Part shown: piece by piece, positions 6,115 to 16,100 of the stretch
Layout of the letters: the number at the start of each line of letters is the position of its first letter
How positions within the stretch are numbered: position 1 is the stretch's first letter
NCBI RefSeq assembly: GCF_014650995.1
Contig: NZ_BMWA01000011.1
Span: 62,001-126,000, forward strand
Source of the DNA: Streptomyces viridiviolaceus
GTDB taxonomy: Bacteria; Actinomycetota; Actinomycetes; Streptomycetales; Streptomycetaceae
Direction: 5' to 3'
DNA: 64,000 nucleotides
Position numbers and translations under genes: made by a program
Notes under the pieces: model-generated
What the model was told of the DNA's origin: nothing
The model's input: the letters and a program-made list of their open reading frames with translations, nothing else
Database searches by the model: none

Positions 6115-8886
6115 CTAGAGCGCCTCTTTCCTCGACAGGTGGTTGAAGGCCAGCCAGCCCGGCAGCACGGGCAGCCACAGGGTGAGCAGCCGGAACAGCA
6201 GCACCGCCGGTGCGGCGACCTCCTTGGGGAGGCCGACGGCGATCAGACCGAGCGTCAGGGTGGCCTCCACCGCGCCCACGCCGCCCGGCGTCGGCGCCGC
6301 CGACCCCAGCGCGTTGCCCGCGAGGAAGACGACGGCGACGCTGGCGAGGCTGATCGACGTCGACTCGTCGCCGAACGCGCGGATCGAGGCGTCCAGGCAC
6401 ATCACGAAGCAGGCCGTGAGCAGCAGCATGCCGCCGATGCCGGTGACCAGCTTCTGCGGCCGCTGCAGCACGTCCAGCATGCGCGGCACGACGCCCGCGA
6501 AAAGCGACCGCACGCGCGTGACGACGAATTTCCGGAGGAACGGCACCGACGTCACCACGAGCACGAGCACCGCCACGGTCAGCAGACCCGCGATGACCGT
6601 CCGGGACGGGGACAGCGACGGCGTCTTCTCGGTACCGGTCAGATAGCCGAAGGACAGCAGCATCAGGATGTGGCAGCCGAGCCCGAACAGCTGCGACGCG
6701 CCGACACTCGCCACCGCGAGCCCCGGCCGTACGCCCGCGCGCTGCAGGAAGCGTGTGTTCAGGGCGACGCCGCCGACCGCCGCGGGAGCGATGATCTTCA
6801 CGAACGACCCGGCGACCTGCGCGGCCACGGTCCGCAGGAACGGCACCCGCTCGGGCACGAACCCCAGCAGGGCCATCGCCGCCGCCACGTAGCTCGCCGC
6901 CGAGAACAGCACCGCCGCGGCGACCCAGCCCCACTCGGCGTTGGCGATCAGTGGTCCGAACTCGATGTGGGTGAGCTGGGTCAGCAGGAAGTACGCGCCG
7001 ATCGCGCCCGCGATGAAGCTGATCAGCGTGCGCGGACGGACCCGCTCCAGGCGGGCCGGCTCGACCGGGGCCTGCGGCCTGATCAGCAGCACCTGGTGCC
7101 GGATCTGTGTGAGCAGGTCTTCTTCGCGGGCCTCGTCCAGCGCCTCGTCCAGGGCCCGCTTCTCGGCCCGCTGCTCCGCCCGCACGGCCTTCTTGTCGGG
7201 CTTGTCGAGTACGACCCCCGGTTCCTCCCCGGCGGCCTCCAGGCGGCTCTGCTTGGCCTGCCGGGACGCCTCCAGGACCGCGTCGCGCTCGCGCTGGGCC
7301 CGTTCCCGGGCCAGCTTGCGCAGGGTCGCGCGCGTGGAGCGGCTGAGCGCGATGGGCTGGAGCATCGGCAGGCAGTCGGCCACGGCGTCGGGGCCCAGCA
7401 CGTTCACCGCCGAGGCCACCGCGCGTTCGGCGCCCACCCTCAGGCCGAGCGTGACCAGGAGCTGCGAGATGTCCATGCGCAGCAGCAGGTCGCCGGCGGC
7501 GATCTCGCCGATGCGCAGTTCGGTGAGGATCACCGTGCCGGAGCGATCCACCAGGATCGCGTCGCCCACCAGCCTGCGGTGCGCGATGCGCCGGGACTGC
7601 AGGGCCCGGACCTGTTCCCAGGTGCCGCGCAGCAGGTCGTCGGTGATCTCCTCGTCCGGCAGCGAGTCGAGGGTGCGCCCGCCGGTGTGCTCGTAGACGA
7701 GCATCACGGCGTCGGGACCCAGTTCGGACGTCGCGATCAGCTTGGGCGCGTTGGCTCCGGCCGCGATCGCCGCGTAGGCGAGCAGTGCCTCCTGCTCCAG
7801 TGCCTGGCGCAGCGACTGCAGGCTGCTGCGGGTGGCGAAGCCGCGCAGTGTCAGATTGCGGTACGCCCGGTAGAAGAAGCCCTGCGCCTGCTGTTCCCGG
7901 TCCACCACCGTCACGTCCAGCGGCGGGCCGTCCTCCAGCGTGACGAAGTAGCGCCGCCCCCGGTCACCGGTCTCGGAGGTGTCCGAGGAGGCGTCCTCGC
8001 GCGAGGCCGTCACCGGGCGGAAGCCGACGGTCCTGAGGCCCGCCATCAGTGTCCGTCCGGTGGGGCGGACGTTGGGCGAGCCGACCGCGTACAGGGTGCC
8101 GTACGCCACGGACCAGCCGATCAGGACCGTCAGGATGATCGAGAACGGCGTCGTGTAGCCGGTGACGAGCATCGAGAAGGCGTCGAGGAGCAGCACGATC
8201 CACAGCACCGCGCGCCAGCGGGGCCTGCGGGACATGCCGACGGCCGTCATGTACGCGATGACCGGCGCCAGGTAGCCGTGCACCGGGTCGGTGAGGGCGT
8301 GGATGTCGCCCGGCGAGGGCTGGGTGAGCGCCTCCTGGATGGAGCCCGGGGCCGCCTTGGCGACCCACAGGTCGGTGGCGAGGGTCACCCCGTGCGCGAG
8401 GACCGCGGCGAGCACGCCGTCGGCGATCCGCAGCCCGTCCCGTTTGATCAGGCGCTCGATCGCGAAGGCGACCGGCACCAGGAGGATCGCGATGCTGGAC
8501 GCCAGACCCGCGATCTTGATCAGCAGATCGGGTGCCTGTCCGGTGCCCTTGGTGATGTCCTGTTCGAGCCCCGAGGTGGTGCCGTGCGCGAAGGCCGCGA
8601 TGGCGAGCAGTACGCCGACGGCGAGCACGCCCACGGCGAGCCGCATGAGGTCGGACGGCCGGTGCACGCGCGCGGGGAGCAGCGGTTCGTCGCCCTCCAC
8701 CTCGTCGATGTGCGCCACGTCGGCGTGGTCCGCGGCCGTCGCCGGCCTGCCTCCTGCAGCCCGCTCGGAGCCCTTCTCGGCGCCCTCGTCAGCGGTGCCC
8801 GGGCGTGACGAAGCGTCAGGGGTGCCCTCGGCGTCGTCGGGGTGCACACCCTGCTGCTTCATCGCCTCTTCTTGCTCTCGTATCAC
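6115..8886 (-). CDS. Large membrane protein: kinase-like domain plus LPG-synthase/flippase-like (UPF0104) domain
   Basis: A 923-residue membrane protein in three parts. Residues about 75-270 hold roughly six hydrophobic segments. Residues about 300-540 look like a degenerate aminoglycoside-phosphotransferase/protein-kinase fold: AAGANAPKLIATSELG, VMLVYEHTGGRTLD, then an HRRLVGDAILVD loop and VILTELRIGEI where active kinases would carry a DxG. A charged Arg/Glu/Lys linker (about 540-640) precedes a C-terminal lysylphosphatidylglycerol-synthetase transmembrane domain (LISFIAGAIGAYFLL, AAVGGVALNTRFLQRAGV, GNALGSAAPTPGGVGAVEATL), the signature of flippase-like UPF0104 proteins. A role in moving a lipid-linked molecule is inferred. 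The start may be the GTG at 8886 or the ATG at 8862. It is transcribed divergently from the ATL gene. Confidence 0.85.
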   Translation of the reverse strand: MIREQEEAMKQQGVHPDDAEGTPDASSRPGTADEGAEKGSERAAGGRPATAADHADVAHIDEVEGDEPLLPARVHRPSDLMRLAVGVLAVGVLLAIAAFAHGTTSGLEQDITKGTGQAPDLLIKIAGLASSIAILLVPVAFAIERLIKRDGLRIADGVLAAVLAHGVTLATDLWVAKAAPGSIQEALTQPSPGDIHALTDPVHGYLAPVIAYMTAVGMSRRPRWRAVLWIVLLLDAFSMLVTGYTTPFSIILTVLIGWSVAYGTLYAVGSPNVRPTGRTLMAGLRTVGFRPVTASREDASSDTSETGDRGRRYFVTLEDGPPLDVTVVDREQQAQGFFYRAYRNLTLRGFATRSSLQSLRQALEQEALLAYAAIAAGANAPKLIATSELGPDAVMLVYEHTGGRTLDSLPDEEITDDLLRGTWEQVRALQSRRIAHRRLVGDAILVDRSGTVILTELRIGEIAAGDLLLRMDISQLLVTLGLRVGAERAVASAVNVLGPDAVADCLPMLQPIALSRSTRATLRKLARERAQRERDAVLEASRQAKQSRLEAAGEEPGVVLDKPDKKAVRAEQRAEKRALDEALDEAREEDLLTQIRHQVLLIRPQAPVEPARLERVRPRTLISFIAGAIGAYFLLTQLTHIEFGPLIANAEWGWVAAAVLFSAASYVAAAMALLGFVPERVPFLRTVAAQVAGSFVKIIAPAAVGGVALNTRFLQRAGVRPGLAVASVGASQLFGLGCHILMLLSFGYLTGTEKTPSLSPSRTVIAGLLTVAVLVLVVTSVPFLRKFVVTRVRSLFAGVVPRMLDVLQRPQKLVTGIGGMLLLTACFVMCLDASIRAFGDESTSISLASVAVVFLAGNALGSAAPTPGGVGAVEATLTLGLIAVGLPKEVAAPAVLLFRLLTLWLPVLPGWLAFNHLSRKEAL

Positions 8887-9047
8887 TGGTCACCGCCCGC
8901 ACGATGGTGGCATGCCGTACCGACACTCGGGGGCATCAGGGTGCCCGTGCGGGCCGCACAGTCTGCCGGAAGCGGCGCCCGTGGGCGAGGGCCGCGCACC
9001 GCCGTTAGCGCGTCGCACTGTCGGTGGGGTGGGGCAGGATGGGGCGG

Positions 9048-9434
9048 ATGAGCGAGCACAGCCTTCCCGACGACGCCCGCCCGGAGCAGGCGGACGCACT
9101 TCCGGAGTACGCCGAGCGGGTCCTGGAGGTCACCGAGCTCATCCCGCCGGGGCGCGTCATGACGTACGGCGACGTCGCGGAGTGGCTGGACGAGGGCGGT
9201 CCCCGGCAGGTCGGCCGGGTGATGTCCCTCTACGGGGGCGGCGTTCCGTGGTGGCGCGTCGTGCGCGCGGACGGCGTCCTGCTCGCCGGCCACGAACTGG
9301 AGGCGCTCGGCCACTACCGGGCGGAGGGCACGCCTCTGAAGGAGGCGAGCAGGGCCGCGGAGGGCCATCTGCCGCGCCTCGACCTGAAGCGGGCGCGGTG
9401 GGACGGCGGTGAACGCGCGCAGGGTCACACCTGA
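9048..9434 (+). CDS. Alkyltransferase-like (ATL) DNA repair protein
   Basis: A 128-residue protein of the O6-alkylguanine-DNA alkyltransferase fold without the methyl-acceptor cysteine: where MGMT has PCHRV, this has VPWWRVV. ATLs bind O6-alkylguanine, flip the base and flag it for nucleotide excision repair. The rest of the fold is recognisable: a PPGRVMTYGDVAEWL helix-turn-helix start, RQVGRVM with the Arg finger, and a C-terminal GHYRAEGTPLKEA segment. The ATG at 9048 has no Shine-Dalgarno; a CAGGAT hexamer lies seven bases upstream, suggesting a leaderless transcript. It precedes adnA/adnB, matching the mycobacterial order in which an ATL-type gene sits next to adnAB. Confidence 0.9.
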   Translation: MSEHSLPDDARPEQADALPEYAERVLEVTELIPPGRVMTYGDVAEWLDEGGPRQVGRVMSLYGGGVPWWRVVRADGVLLAGHELEALGHYRAEGTPLKEASRAAEGHLPRLDLKRARWDGGERAQGHT

Positions 9435-9697
9435 CAGCTTCCGCCATCGGACGTACCGAGGTGTGACGTTTGATCCTGATGAGGGAAATCGGGCACATCG
9501 GGCACACCCGTGGCATGACGTACGTTCGAGGGTCGGGAGACGTCTGTGCCGCCAGCGATCCGAGGGAAGAAGGGGAAGGCCTGCTTCCGCCTCATCCCTC
9601 GGCGTAGCGTCGGCTGCGCGCGTCCCCCTCATCCCACGACCACCGTCCCCGCGGGGCGGGCGACCCACCAGCACACCCACCAGGACCGGCGAACCAC

Positions 9698-12600
9698 GTG
9701 AGCTCCTCTTCCTCCACCAGGCGTCCGTCGCACCCGCAGGTGCGACGGGGGGACCGTGGCGCTTACCGACTGGTCCGTACCCCGCCGGCACCCGTCGATC
9801 CCCCTCGTCTGGACGCAGCCCAGCGTGCCGTGGTTGACCACGGCACCGGCCCCCTGCTCGTCCTCGCGGGGCCCGGCACCGGAAAGACCACCACGCTCGT
9901 GGAGTCCGTGGCGGACCGGATCGCCAGGGGCGGCGACCCGGAACGGATCCTGGTGCTCACCTTCAGCCGCAAGGCTGGCGTCGAACTGCGCGACCGGATG
10001 GCACGGCGCATCGGGGCCGCGCGCGCTCCCCGGGCGACCACCTTCCACTCGTTCGGTTACGCCCTCGTCCGCGCCCACCAGGACAGCGACCTGTTCGTGG
10101 AGCCGCTGCGCCTGCTCTCCGGCCCGGAACAGGACGTGACCGTGCGCGAGCTGCTCGCCGGTCAGGCGGAGCTGGAGCGGCTCGGCCTGGCGCACGTGCG
10201 CTGGCCCGACGAACTGCGCGCCTGCCTGACCACCCGCGGGTTCGCCGACGAGGTCCGCGCGGTCCTCGCCCGCAGCCGGGAGCTGGGCCTCGGCCCGGAC
10301 GCACTGGAGGCGTTCGCCCGGCGCATCGGCCGCCCCGACTGGCGGGCCGCCGCCGTCTTCCTCGCCGAGTACCTGGACGTACTCGACCTGCAGGGCGTGC
10401 TCGACTACGCGGAACTCGTCCACCGCGCCGTGCTCCTCGCCCGCCGCCCGGAGGTCGCCGCGCACCTGGCCGCGCAGTACGACGCCGTGTACGTCGACGA
10501 GTACCAGGACACCGATCCGGCCCAGGTACGGCTGCTGCACGCCCTGGCAGGCGGTGGCCGCACCCTCGTCGCCTTCGGGGACCCCGACCAGTCGATCTAC
10601 GCCTTCCGGGGCGCGGACGTCAACGGCATCCTGGAGTTCCCGTACGCCTTCCCGCGCGCGGACGGCCGCCCGGCGCCCGTCGAGGTCCTGCGCACCTCCC
10701 GCCGTTCCGGGACCGCCCTGCTGGCGGCCACCCGGCTGCTGACCCAGCGCATGCCGCTGACCCGGCTCCCCGCCGACAAGGTGCGCGCCCACCGTGATCT
10801 CGTCCCCGTACGCGGCGGGGGCCGCGTCGAGGTGTACACCTACCCGACGCCCGGCACCGAGCTGGACAACATCGCCGACATCCTGCGCCGGGCGCACCTG
10901 GAGGACGGTGTTCCGTGGAGCGAGATGGCCGTCCTGGTGCGCGCGGGCTCCCGCACCATCCCGACGGTCCGCCGCGCCCTCACCGCCGCCGGCGTCCCGC
11001 TCGACATCGACGGCGACGACCTGCCCCTGCGCCACGAACCGGCGGTGGCACCGCTGCTGACGGCGCTGCGTGCGGTGGCGAGGGCGGAGGCGTCCAGCCG
11101 CACCGGGGGAGCGGGGTCCGCGGACCAGCCGGATTCCGCCGAGGCCCCGGGCGCACCGCCGGACGCCTGCTGGCTGGACACCGAGACCGCGCTGACCCTC
11201 CTCACCTCACCGCTCGGCGGCATGGACGCCGCCGACCTGCGCCGCCTCGGCCGCGCCCTGCGCGAGGAGGAGCGCGCCGCCGGCAACCCGTTGCCGCCGC
11301 CCTCGGACGAACTGCTCGCACGTGCCCTGGCCGAGCCGGAGCGGCTGGCGGTGCACGACCCCGCGTACGCGCGCGGTGCCCAGCGGCTCGGCGCCCTGCT
11401 CCGCAAGGCCCGGGAACGTCTCGCGCGCGGCGGCAGCGCCGAGGAGGCCCTGTGGGACCTGTGGGACGGCACGCCGTGGCCCGCGCGCCTGGAGCGGTCC
11501 GCCCGGCGCGGCGGTGCGGCCGGACGCAACGCCGACCGTGATCTCGACGCCGTGTGCGCGCTCTTCACGACCGCCGCCCGTGCCGAGGAGCGCACCGGCG
11601 GCAGCGGCACCCTGAACTTCCTCGAGGAGATCGAGGCCGAGGACATCGCCGCCGACACCCTCACGCGGCGTGCCGTACGCCCCGAGGCGGTGCGTCTGAT
11701 GACCGCGCACCGAGCCAAGGGACTGGAGTGGCGCCTGGTCGTCGTCGCGGGCGTCCAGGAGGGCCTGTGGCCGGACCTGCGCCGCCGAGGCTCCCTGCTG
11801 GAGGCCGACCGGATCGGCCGTGACGGACTCGCCGAGCCCCTCACGCCCGGAGCGCTGCTCGCCGAGGAACGCCGCCTCTTCTACGTGGCCGCCACGCGCG
11901 CGCGTGAACGGCTCGTCGTGACCGCGGTGAAGGCACCGGCCGACGACGGCGACCAGCCCTCGCGGTTCCTGTCGGAACTCGGTGTCGAACCCGGCGACGT
12001 CACGGGCCGCCCGCGCCGCCCGCTGTCCGTCGCGGCCCTGGTCGCCGAGCTGCGCGCCACGACGGTCGACCCGCGTGTCTCCGACACCCTGAGGGAGGCC
12101 GCCGCCCAGCGGCTGGCCCGTCTCGCCGCCCTCGTCGACGAGGACGGCCGCCCGCTGGTGCCCTCGGCCCACCCGTACCGCTGGTGGGGCATGTGGGACC
12201 CGACCGAGAGCAAGGTGCCGCTGCGCGACCGCGACCACCCCGTCACCCTCTCCGGCAGCGCCCTCGACCAGCTCGCCAACACGTGCGCCCTGCAGTGGTT
12301 CCTGGGCCGGGAGGTGAAGGCCGACGCGCCCGCCACCGTCGCCCAGGGCTTCGGCAACGTCGTGCACGTCCTCGCCGACGAGGTCGCCTCCGGGCACACC
12401 CCGGCCGATCTCGACGTCCTCATGGAACGCCTGGACTCGGTGTGGAACGCGCTCGCCTTCGACGCGCCGTGGAAGTCGGCGCAGGAGAAGGCCAACGCGC
12501 GCGTCGCGCTCGAACGGTTCCTGAAGTGGCACGTCATGGACCGTGCCGGGCGCACGCCGGTGGCGAGCGAGCACGACTTCGACGTGACCTTGGAGGCGGG

Positions 12601-13051
12601 CGACTACGAGGTGCGCATCCGCGGCCAGATGGACCGCGTCGAGGCCGACGGTGACGGCCGCGCCTACGTCGTCGACTTCAAGACCGGCAAGCAGGCGCCC
12701 AGTGCGGCCGAGGTGGCCCGCCATCCCCAGCTCGCCGTCTACCAGCTCGCCGTCCGCGAGGGTGCCGTCGACGACGCGTTCGGCGGACAGCGCCCCGAAC
12801 CGGGCGGTGCGGAGCTCGTCCAGCTCCGTCAGGGCGCGGCCAAGCGGGACGGCGGCGAGACACTGCCGAAGGTCCAGGCACAGGACGCCATCGAGGGGGC
12901 GGCGGGGGAGTGGGTCGGCGAACTGCTGGCCACGGCCGCCGGCAAGGTCCTCGACGAACGGTTCACCCCGACCGCGGGCCAGCACTGCACGCACTGCGCG
13001 TTCCGCGCGTCGTGCAGCGCGCGGCCCGAGGGGCGGCACGTCGTGGAGTGA
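9698..13051 (+). CDS. adnA: AdnA-like ATP-dependent helicase-nuclease (Fe-S type nuclease domain)
   Basis: An SF1 helicase of 1117 residues with a C-terminal RecB-family nuclease, the likely A subunit of the actinobacterial double-strand-break resecting machine AdnAB. Motor motifs: Walker A AGPGTGKTTT (about 58), DEYQDTDPAQ (about 266), FGDPDQSIYAFRGAD, TAHRAKGLEW and motif VI YVAATRARERL, all canonical. Nuclease: GNVVHVLADE (about 887), an Asp in GQMDRVE and DFKTGK (about 993). One cysteine before the nuclease (NTCALQWF) and a C-x2-C-x5-C cluster at the extreme C-terminus (HCTHCAFRASC) match the iron-sulfur staple of AddB/AdnA-type nucleases. The GTG start is 263 bases after the ATL gene; that gap holds nothing I can name. 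It is followed by the partner gene. Confidence 0.9.
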   Translation: MSSSSSTRRPSHPQVRRGDRGAYRLVRTPPAPVDPPRLDAAQRAVVDHGTGPLLVLAGPGTGKTTTLVESVADRIARGGDPERILVLTFSRKAGVELRDRMARRIGAARAPRATTFHSFGYALVRAHQDSDLFVEPLRLLSGPEQDVTVRELLAGQAELERLGLAHVRWPDELRACLTTRGFADEVRAVLARSRELGLGPDALEAFARRIGRPDWRAAAVFLAEYLDVLDLQGVLDYAELVHRAVLLARRPEVAAHLAAQYDAVYVDEYQDTDPAQVRLLHALAGGGRTLVAFGDPDQSIYAFRGADVNGILEFPYAFPRADGRPAPVEVLRTSRRSGTALLAATRLLTQRMPLTRLPADKVRAHRDLVPVRGGGRVEVYTYPTPGTELDNIADILRRAHLEDGVPWSEMAVLVRAGSRTIPTVRRALTAAGVPLDIDGDDLPLRHEPAVAPLLTALRAVARAEASSRTGGAGSADQPDSAEAPGAPPDACWLDTETALTLLTSPLGGMDAADLRRLGRALREEERAAGNPLPPPSDELLARALAEPERLAVHDPAYARGAQRLGALLRKARERLARGGSAEEALWDLWDGTPWPARLERSARRGGAAGRNADRDLDAVCALFTTAARAEERTGGSGTLNFLEEIEAEDIAADTLTRRAVRPEAVRLMTAHRAKGLEWRLVVVAGVQEGLWPDLRRRGSLLEADRIGRDGLAEPLTPGALLAEERRLFYVAATRARERLVVTAVKAPADDGDQPSRFLSELGVEPGDVTGRPRRPLSVAALVAELRATTVDPRVSDTLREAAAQRLARLAALVDEDGRPLVPSAHPYRWWGMWDPTESKVPLRDRDHPVTLSGSALDQLANTCALQWFLGREVKADAPATVAQGFGNVVHVLADEVASGHTPADLDVLMERLDSVWNALAFDAPWKSAQEKANARVALERFLKWHVMDRAGRTPVASEHDFDVTLEAGDYEVRIRGQMDRVEADGDGRAYVVDFKTGKQAPSAAEVARHPQLAVYQLAVREGAVDDAFGGQRPEPGGAELVQLRQGAAKRDGGETLPKVQAQDAIEGAAGEWVGELLATAAGKVLDERFTPTAGQHCTHCAFRASCSARPEGRHVVE

Positions 13052-13180
13052 GCTACGGCACGTCGTGGTCCGAGGAAGTCTGGTGTGATGAGCCGCACCA
13101 CACGTGCTGACCTGCGCTTATGTGGGGCCTGAAGGGCAACCCGGCATCGGCTGTCAGTGGCCGCCGCTAGCCTCTCTGAC

Positions 13181-16100
13181 GTGCCCGCCCGTATCACCGA
13201 TCCCGATCAGCTCAAGGAGCTCCTCGGGATCCCGTTCACCCCGGAGCAGACGGCCTGCATCATCGCGCCGCCCGCCCCGCAGGTGATCGTGGCCGGAGCG
13301 GGGTCGGGCAAGACGACGGTGATGGCGGCCCGCGTCGTGTGGCTGGTCGGCACCGGCCAGGTCGCCCCCGAGCAGGTGCTCGGCCTCACCTTCACCAACA
13401 AGGCCGCCGGGGAACTGGCCGAACGGGTCCGCAAAGCACTGATCAAGGCCGGCGTCACCGACCCGGACGTGATCGACCCGGACAACCCGCCGGGCGAGCC
13501 GGTGATCTCCACGTACCACGCCTTCGCGGGCCGCCTGCTGACCGACCACGGCCTGCGCCTCGGGCTGGAACCGACCTCCCGGCTGCTCGCCGACGCGACC
13601 CGCTACCAGCTCGCCGCGCGGGTCCTGCGCGAGGCCCCGGGCCCCTACCCTGCGCTCACCCGCTCCTTCGCCGACCTGGTCAGCGACCTCCTCGCCCTCG
13701 ACGCCGAGCTCGCCGAGCACCTCGTACGGCCCGAGGAACTGCGCACCTGGGACGCCGGCCTCCTGCTGTCCCTGCAGAGCGTCAAGCTCACCAACGCCGA
13801 ACTGCGCAAGGTCCCGGAGGCCGCCGCCGCCCGCCGGGAACTTGCCGACCTGGTGATCCGCTACCGGGCCGCCAAGCGCGAACGCGATCTGCTCGACTTC
13901 GGCGACCAGATCGCCCTGTCCGCACAGCTCGCCGGACTCCCCGAGGTCGGCCGCGTCCTGCGCGACGAGTTCCGCGTCGTCCTGCTCGACGAGTACCAGG
14001 ACACCTCGGTGGCCCAGCGCATCCTCCTGGCGGGCCTGTTCGGCGACGGCACCGGCCACCCCGTGACCGCGGTCGGCGACCCCTGCCAGGCGATCTACGG
14101 CTGGCGCGGCGCCTCCGTCGCCAACCTCGACGACTTCCCCGAACACTTCGCCCACGCCGACGGCCGCCCCGCCACCCGCCAGGCGCTCAGCGAGAACCGG
14201 CGCAGCGGCGGGCGCCTCCTGGACCTCGCCAACGGCCTCGCCGAGCCCCTGCGCGCCATGCACGCGGGCGTGGAGGCCCTCCGACCCGCCCCCGGCGCCG
14301 AACGCGACGGCACGGTCCGCTGCGCCCTGCTGCGCACCCACGCCGAGGAGATCGAGTGGGTCGCCGACTCCGTCGCCCACCTGGTCCGTACCGGCAAGGC
14401 TCCCGGTGAGATCGCCGTCCTGTGCCGCACGGCCACCGACTTCGCCGAGATCCAGGGCGCGCTGGTGGCCCGGGACGTCCCCGTGGAGGTGGTGGGCCTC
14501 TCGGGGCTGCTGCACCTGCCCGAGGTGGCCGACCTGGTCGCCGTCTGCGAGGTCCTCCAGGACCCCGGAGCCAACGCCTCCCTGGTCCGCCTGCTCACCG
14601 GCCCGCGCTGGCGGATCGGCCCGCGCGACCTCGCCCTCCTGGGCAGGCGTGCCCGGCTCCTCGTGACGCACGCGCGCGTGGACGGCAACGACGATCCGGA
14701 CCGACGGCTCGCGGAGGCCGTCGAGGGAGTCGACCCGTCCGAGGTGATATCGCTCGCGGACGCACTGGACACCTTCCTGGAGACCCCGCTCGACGGCACC
14801 GGGGACGACGACGGGCTGCCGTTCTCCCCGGACGCGCGCGTGCGGTTCGCGCGCCTGGCCACCGAACTGCGCGAACTGCGCCGCTCGCTGTCCGACCCGC
14901 TCATGGACGTCCTGCACCGCGTCCTCGCCGTCACCGGCCTGGAGGTCGAGCTGTCGGCGTCCCCGCACGCCCTGGCCGCTCGCCGCCGCGAGACCCTGTC
15001 GAACTTCCTCGACATCGCGGCCTCCTTCGCCGCGAGCGACGGCGAGGCCACCCTGCTCGCCTTCCTCGGTTTCCTGCGCACCGCCGCGCAGTACGAGAAG
15101 GGCCTCGACAACGCCCTCCCGGGCGGCGAGAACACCGTCAAGGTGCTCACCGCGCACAAGTCCAAGGGCCTGGAGTGGGACGTCGTGGCCGTCCCCGGGC
15201 TGGTCAACGGCACCTTCCCCAGTGCCCAGGGCCGCGAGAAGTGGACCGCCCAGGGCAAGGTGCTGCCGCACGGACTGCGCGGAGACGCCGACACCCTGCC
15301 CGACGTCCACTCCTGGGACTCCCGGGGCCTGAAGGCCTTCCACGAGGCGATGAAGGACCACCAGCACACCGAGGAACTCCGCCTCGGCTACGTCACCTTC
15401 ACCCGCCCCCGCTCCCTGCTGCTGGGCTCTGGCCACTGGTGGGGGCCAAGCCAGAAGAAGCCCCGCGGGCCGTCCGACTTCCTCACGGCCCTGTACGAGC
15501 ACTGCGCCGCCGGACACGGCGAGATCGAGGCATGGGCGGACGAACCCGCCGAGGACGAGGAGAACCCGGCCCTGCTGCGGGCCACCGCCGACCGGGCATG
15601 GCCGCTGCCCCTGGACGACGACGCCCTCGCCCGGCGCAGGGCAGCCGCCGAGACGGTCCTCGCCCACCTGGAGAACCTCGCCTCCCCGGAGGAGGGCCGC
15701 CCCGGCGCCGCACCCGAACCGGACACCTACGACGACCCGGACTGGCCGCCGCCACCGGAGGACGACGAGGCGTTCCCCGCAGCACCCGAGGCGGAGGAAG
15801 CGGACCCGGCCGACTGGGACTCCTGGACCACGGACCGTCCGGCGACCGCCCCGGTCTCCGCCGGCCCGGACCGCCCGACCGTCCCCCGCCAGGCGACGGC
15901 TCCGGGGCGGTTCGACGGCCCCGACCTCCCACGTCCCCACCCCGAGGACCCCGAGCCGGACCAGGACCACCCGAACCTCCGGGAACCGGCCCCGAGCCGC
16001 CTCACTCCGGAAGAGGCCCGCACCGTCGCCTCCTGGGACCGCGACCTCGACGCCCTCACCGGCGAGCTGCTGCGTGCCCGCCAGAGCGTCACCGAGGTGC

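Noticed and set aside
6139..8808. 889-codon plus-strand frame over the flippase-like gene
   Set aside because: Antisense shadow of a gene with membrane segments and recognised domains; its composition is Arg/Gln/Asp/His-rich with no motif.
9048..9434. O6-methylguanine-DNA methyltransferase
   Set aside because: The methyl-acceptor cysteine is replaced by Trp, so it is an alkyltransferase-like protein and not an active transferase.
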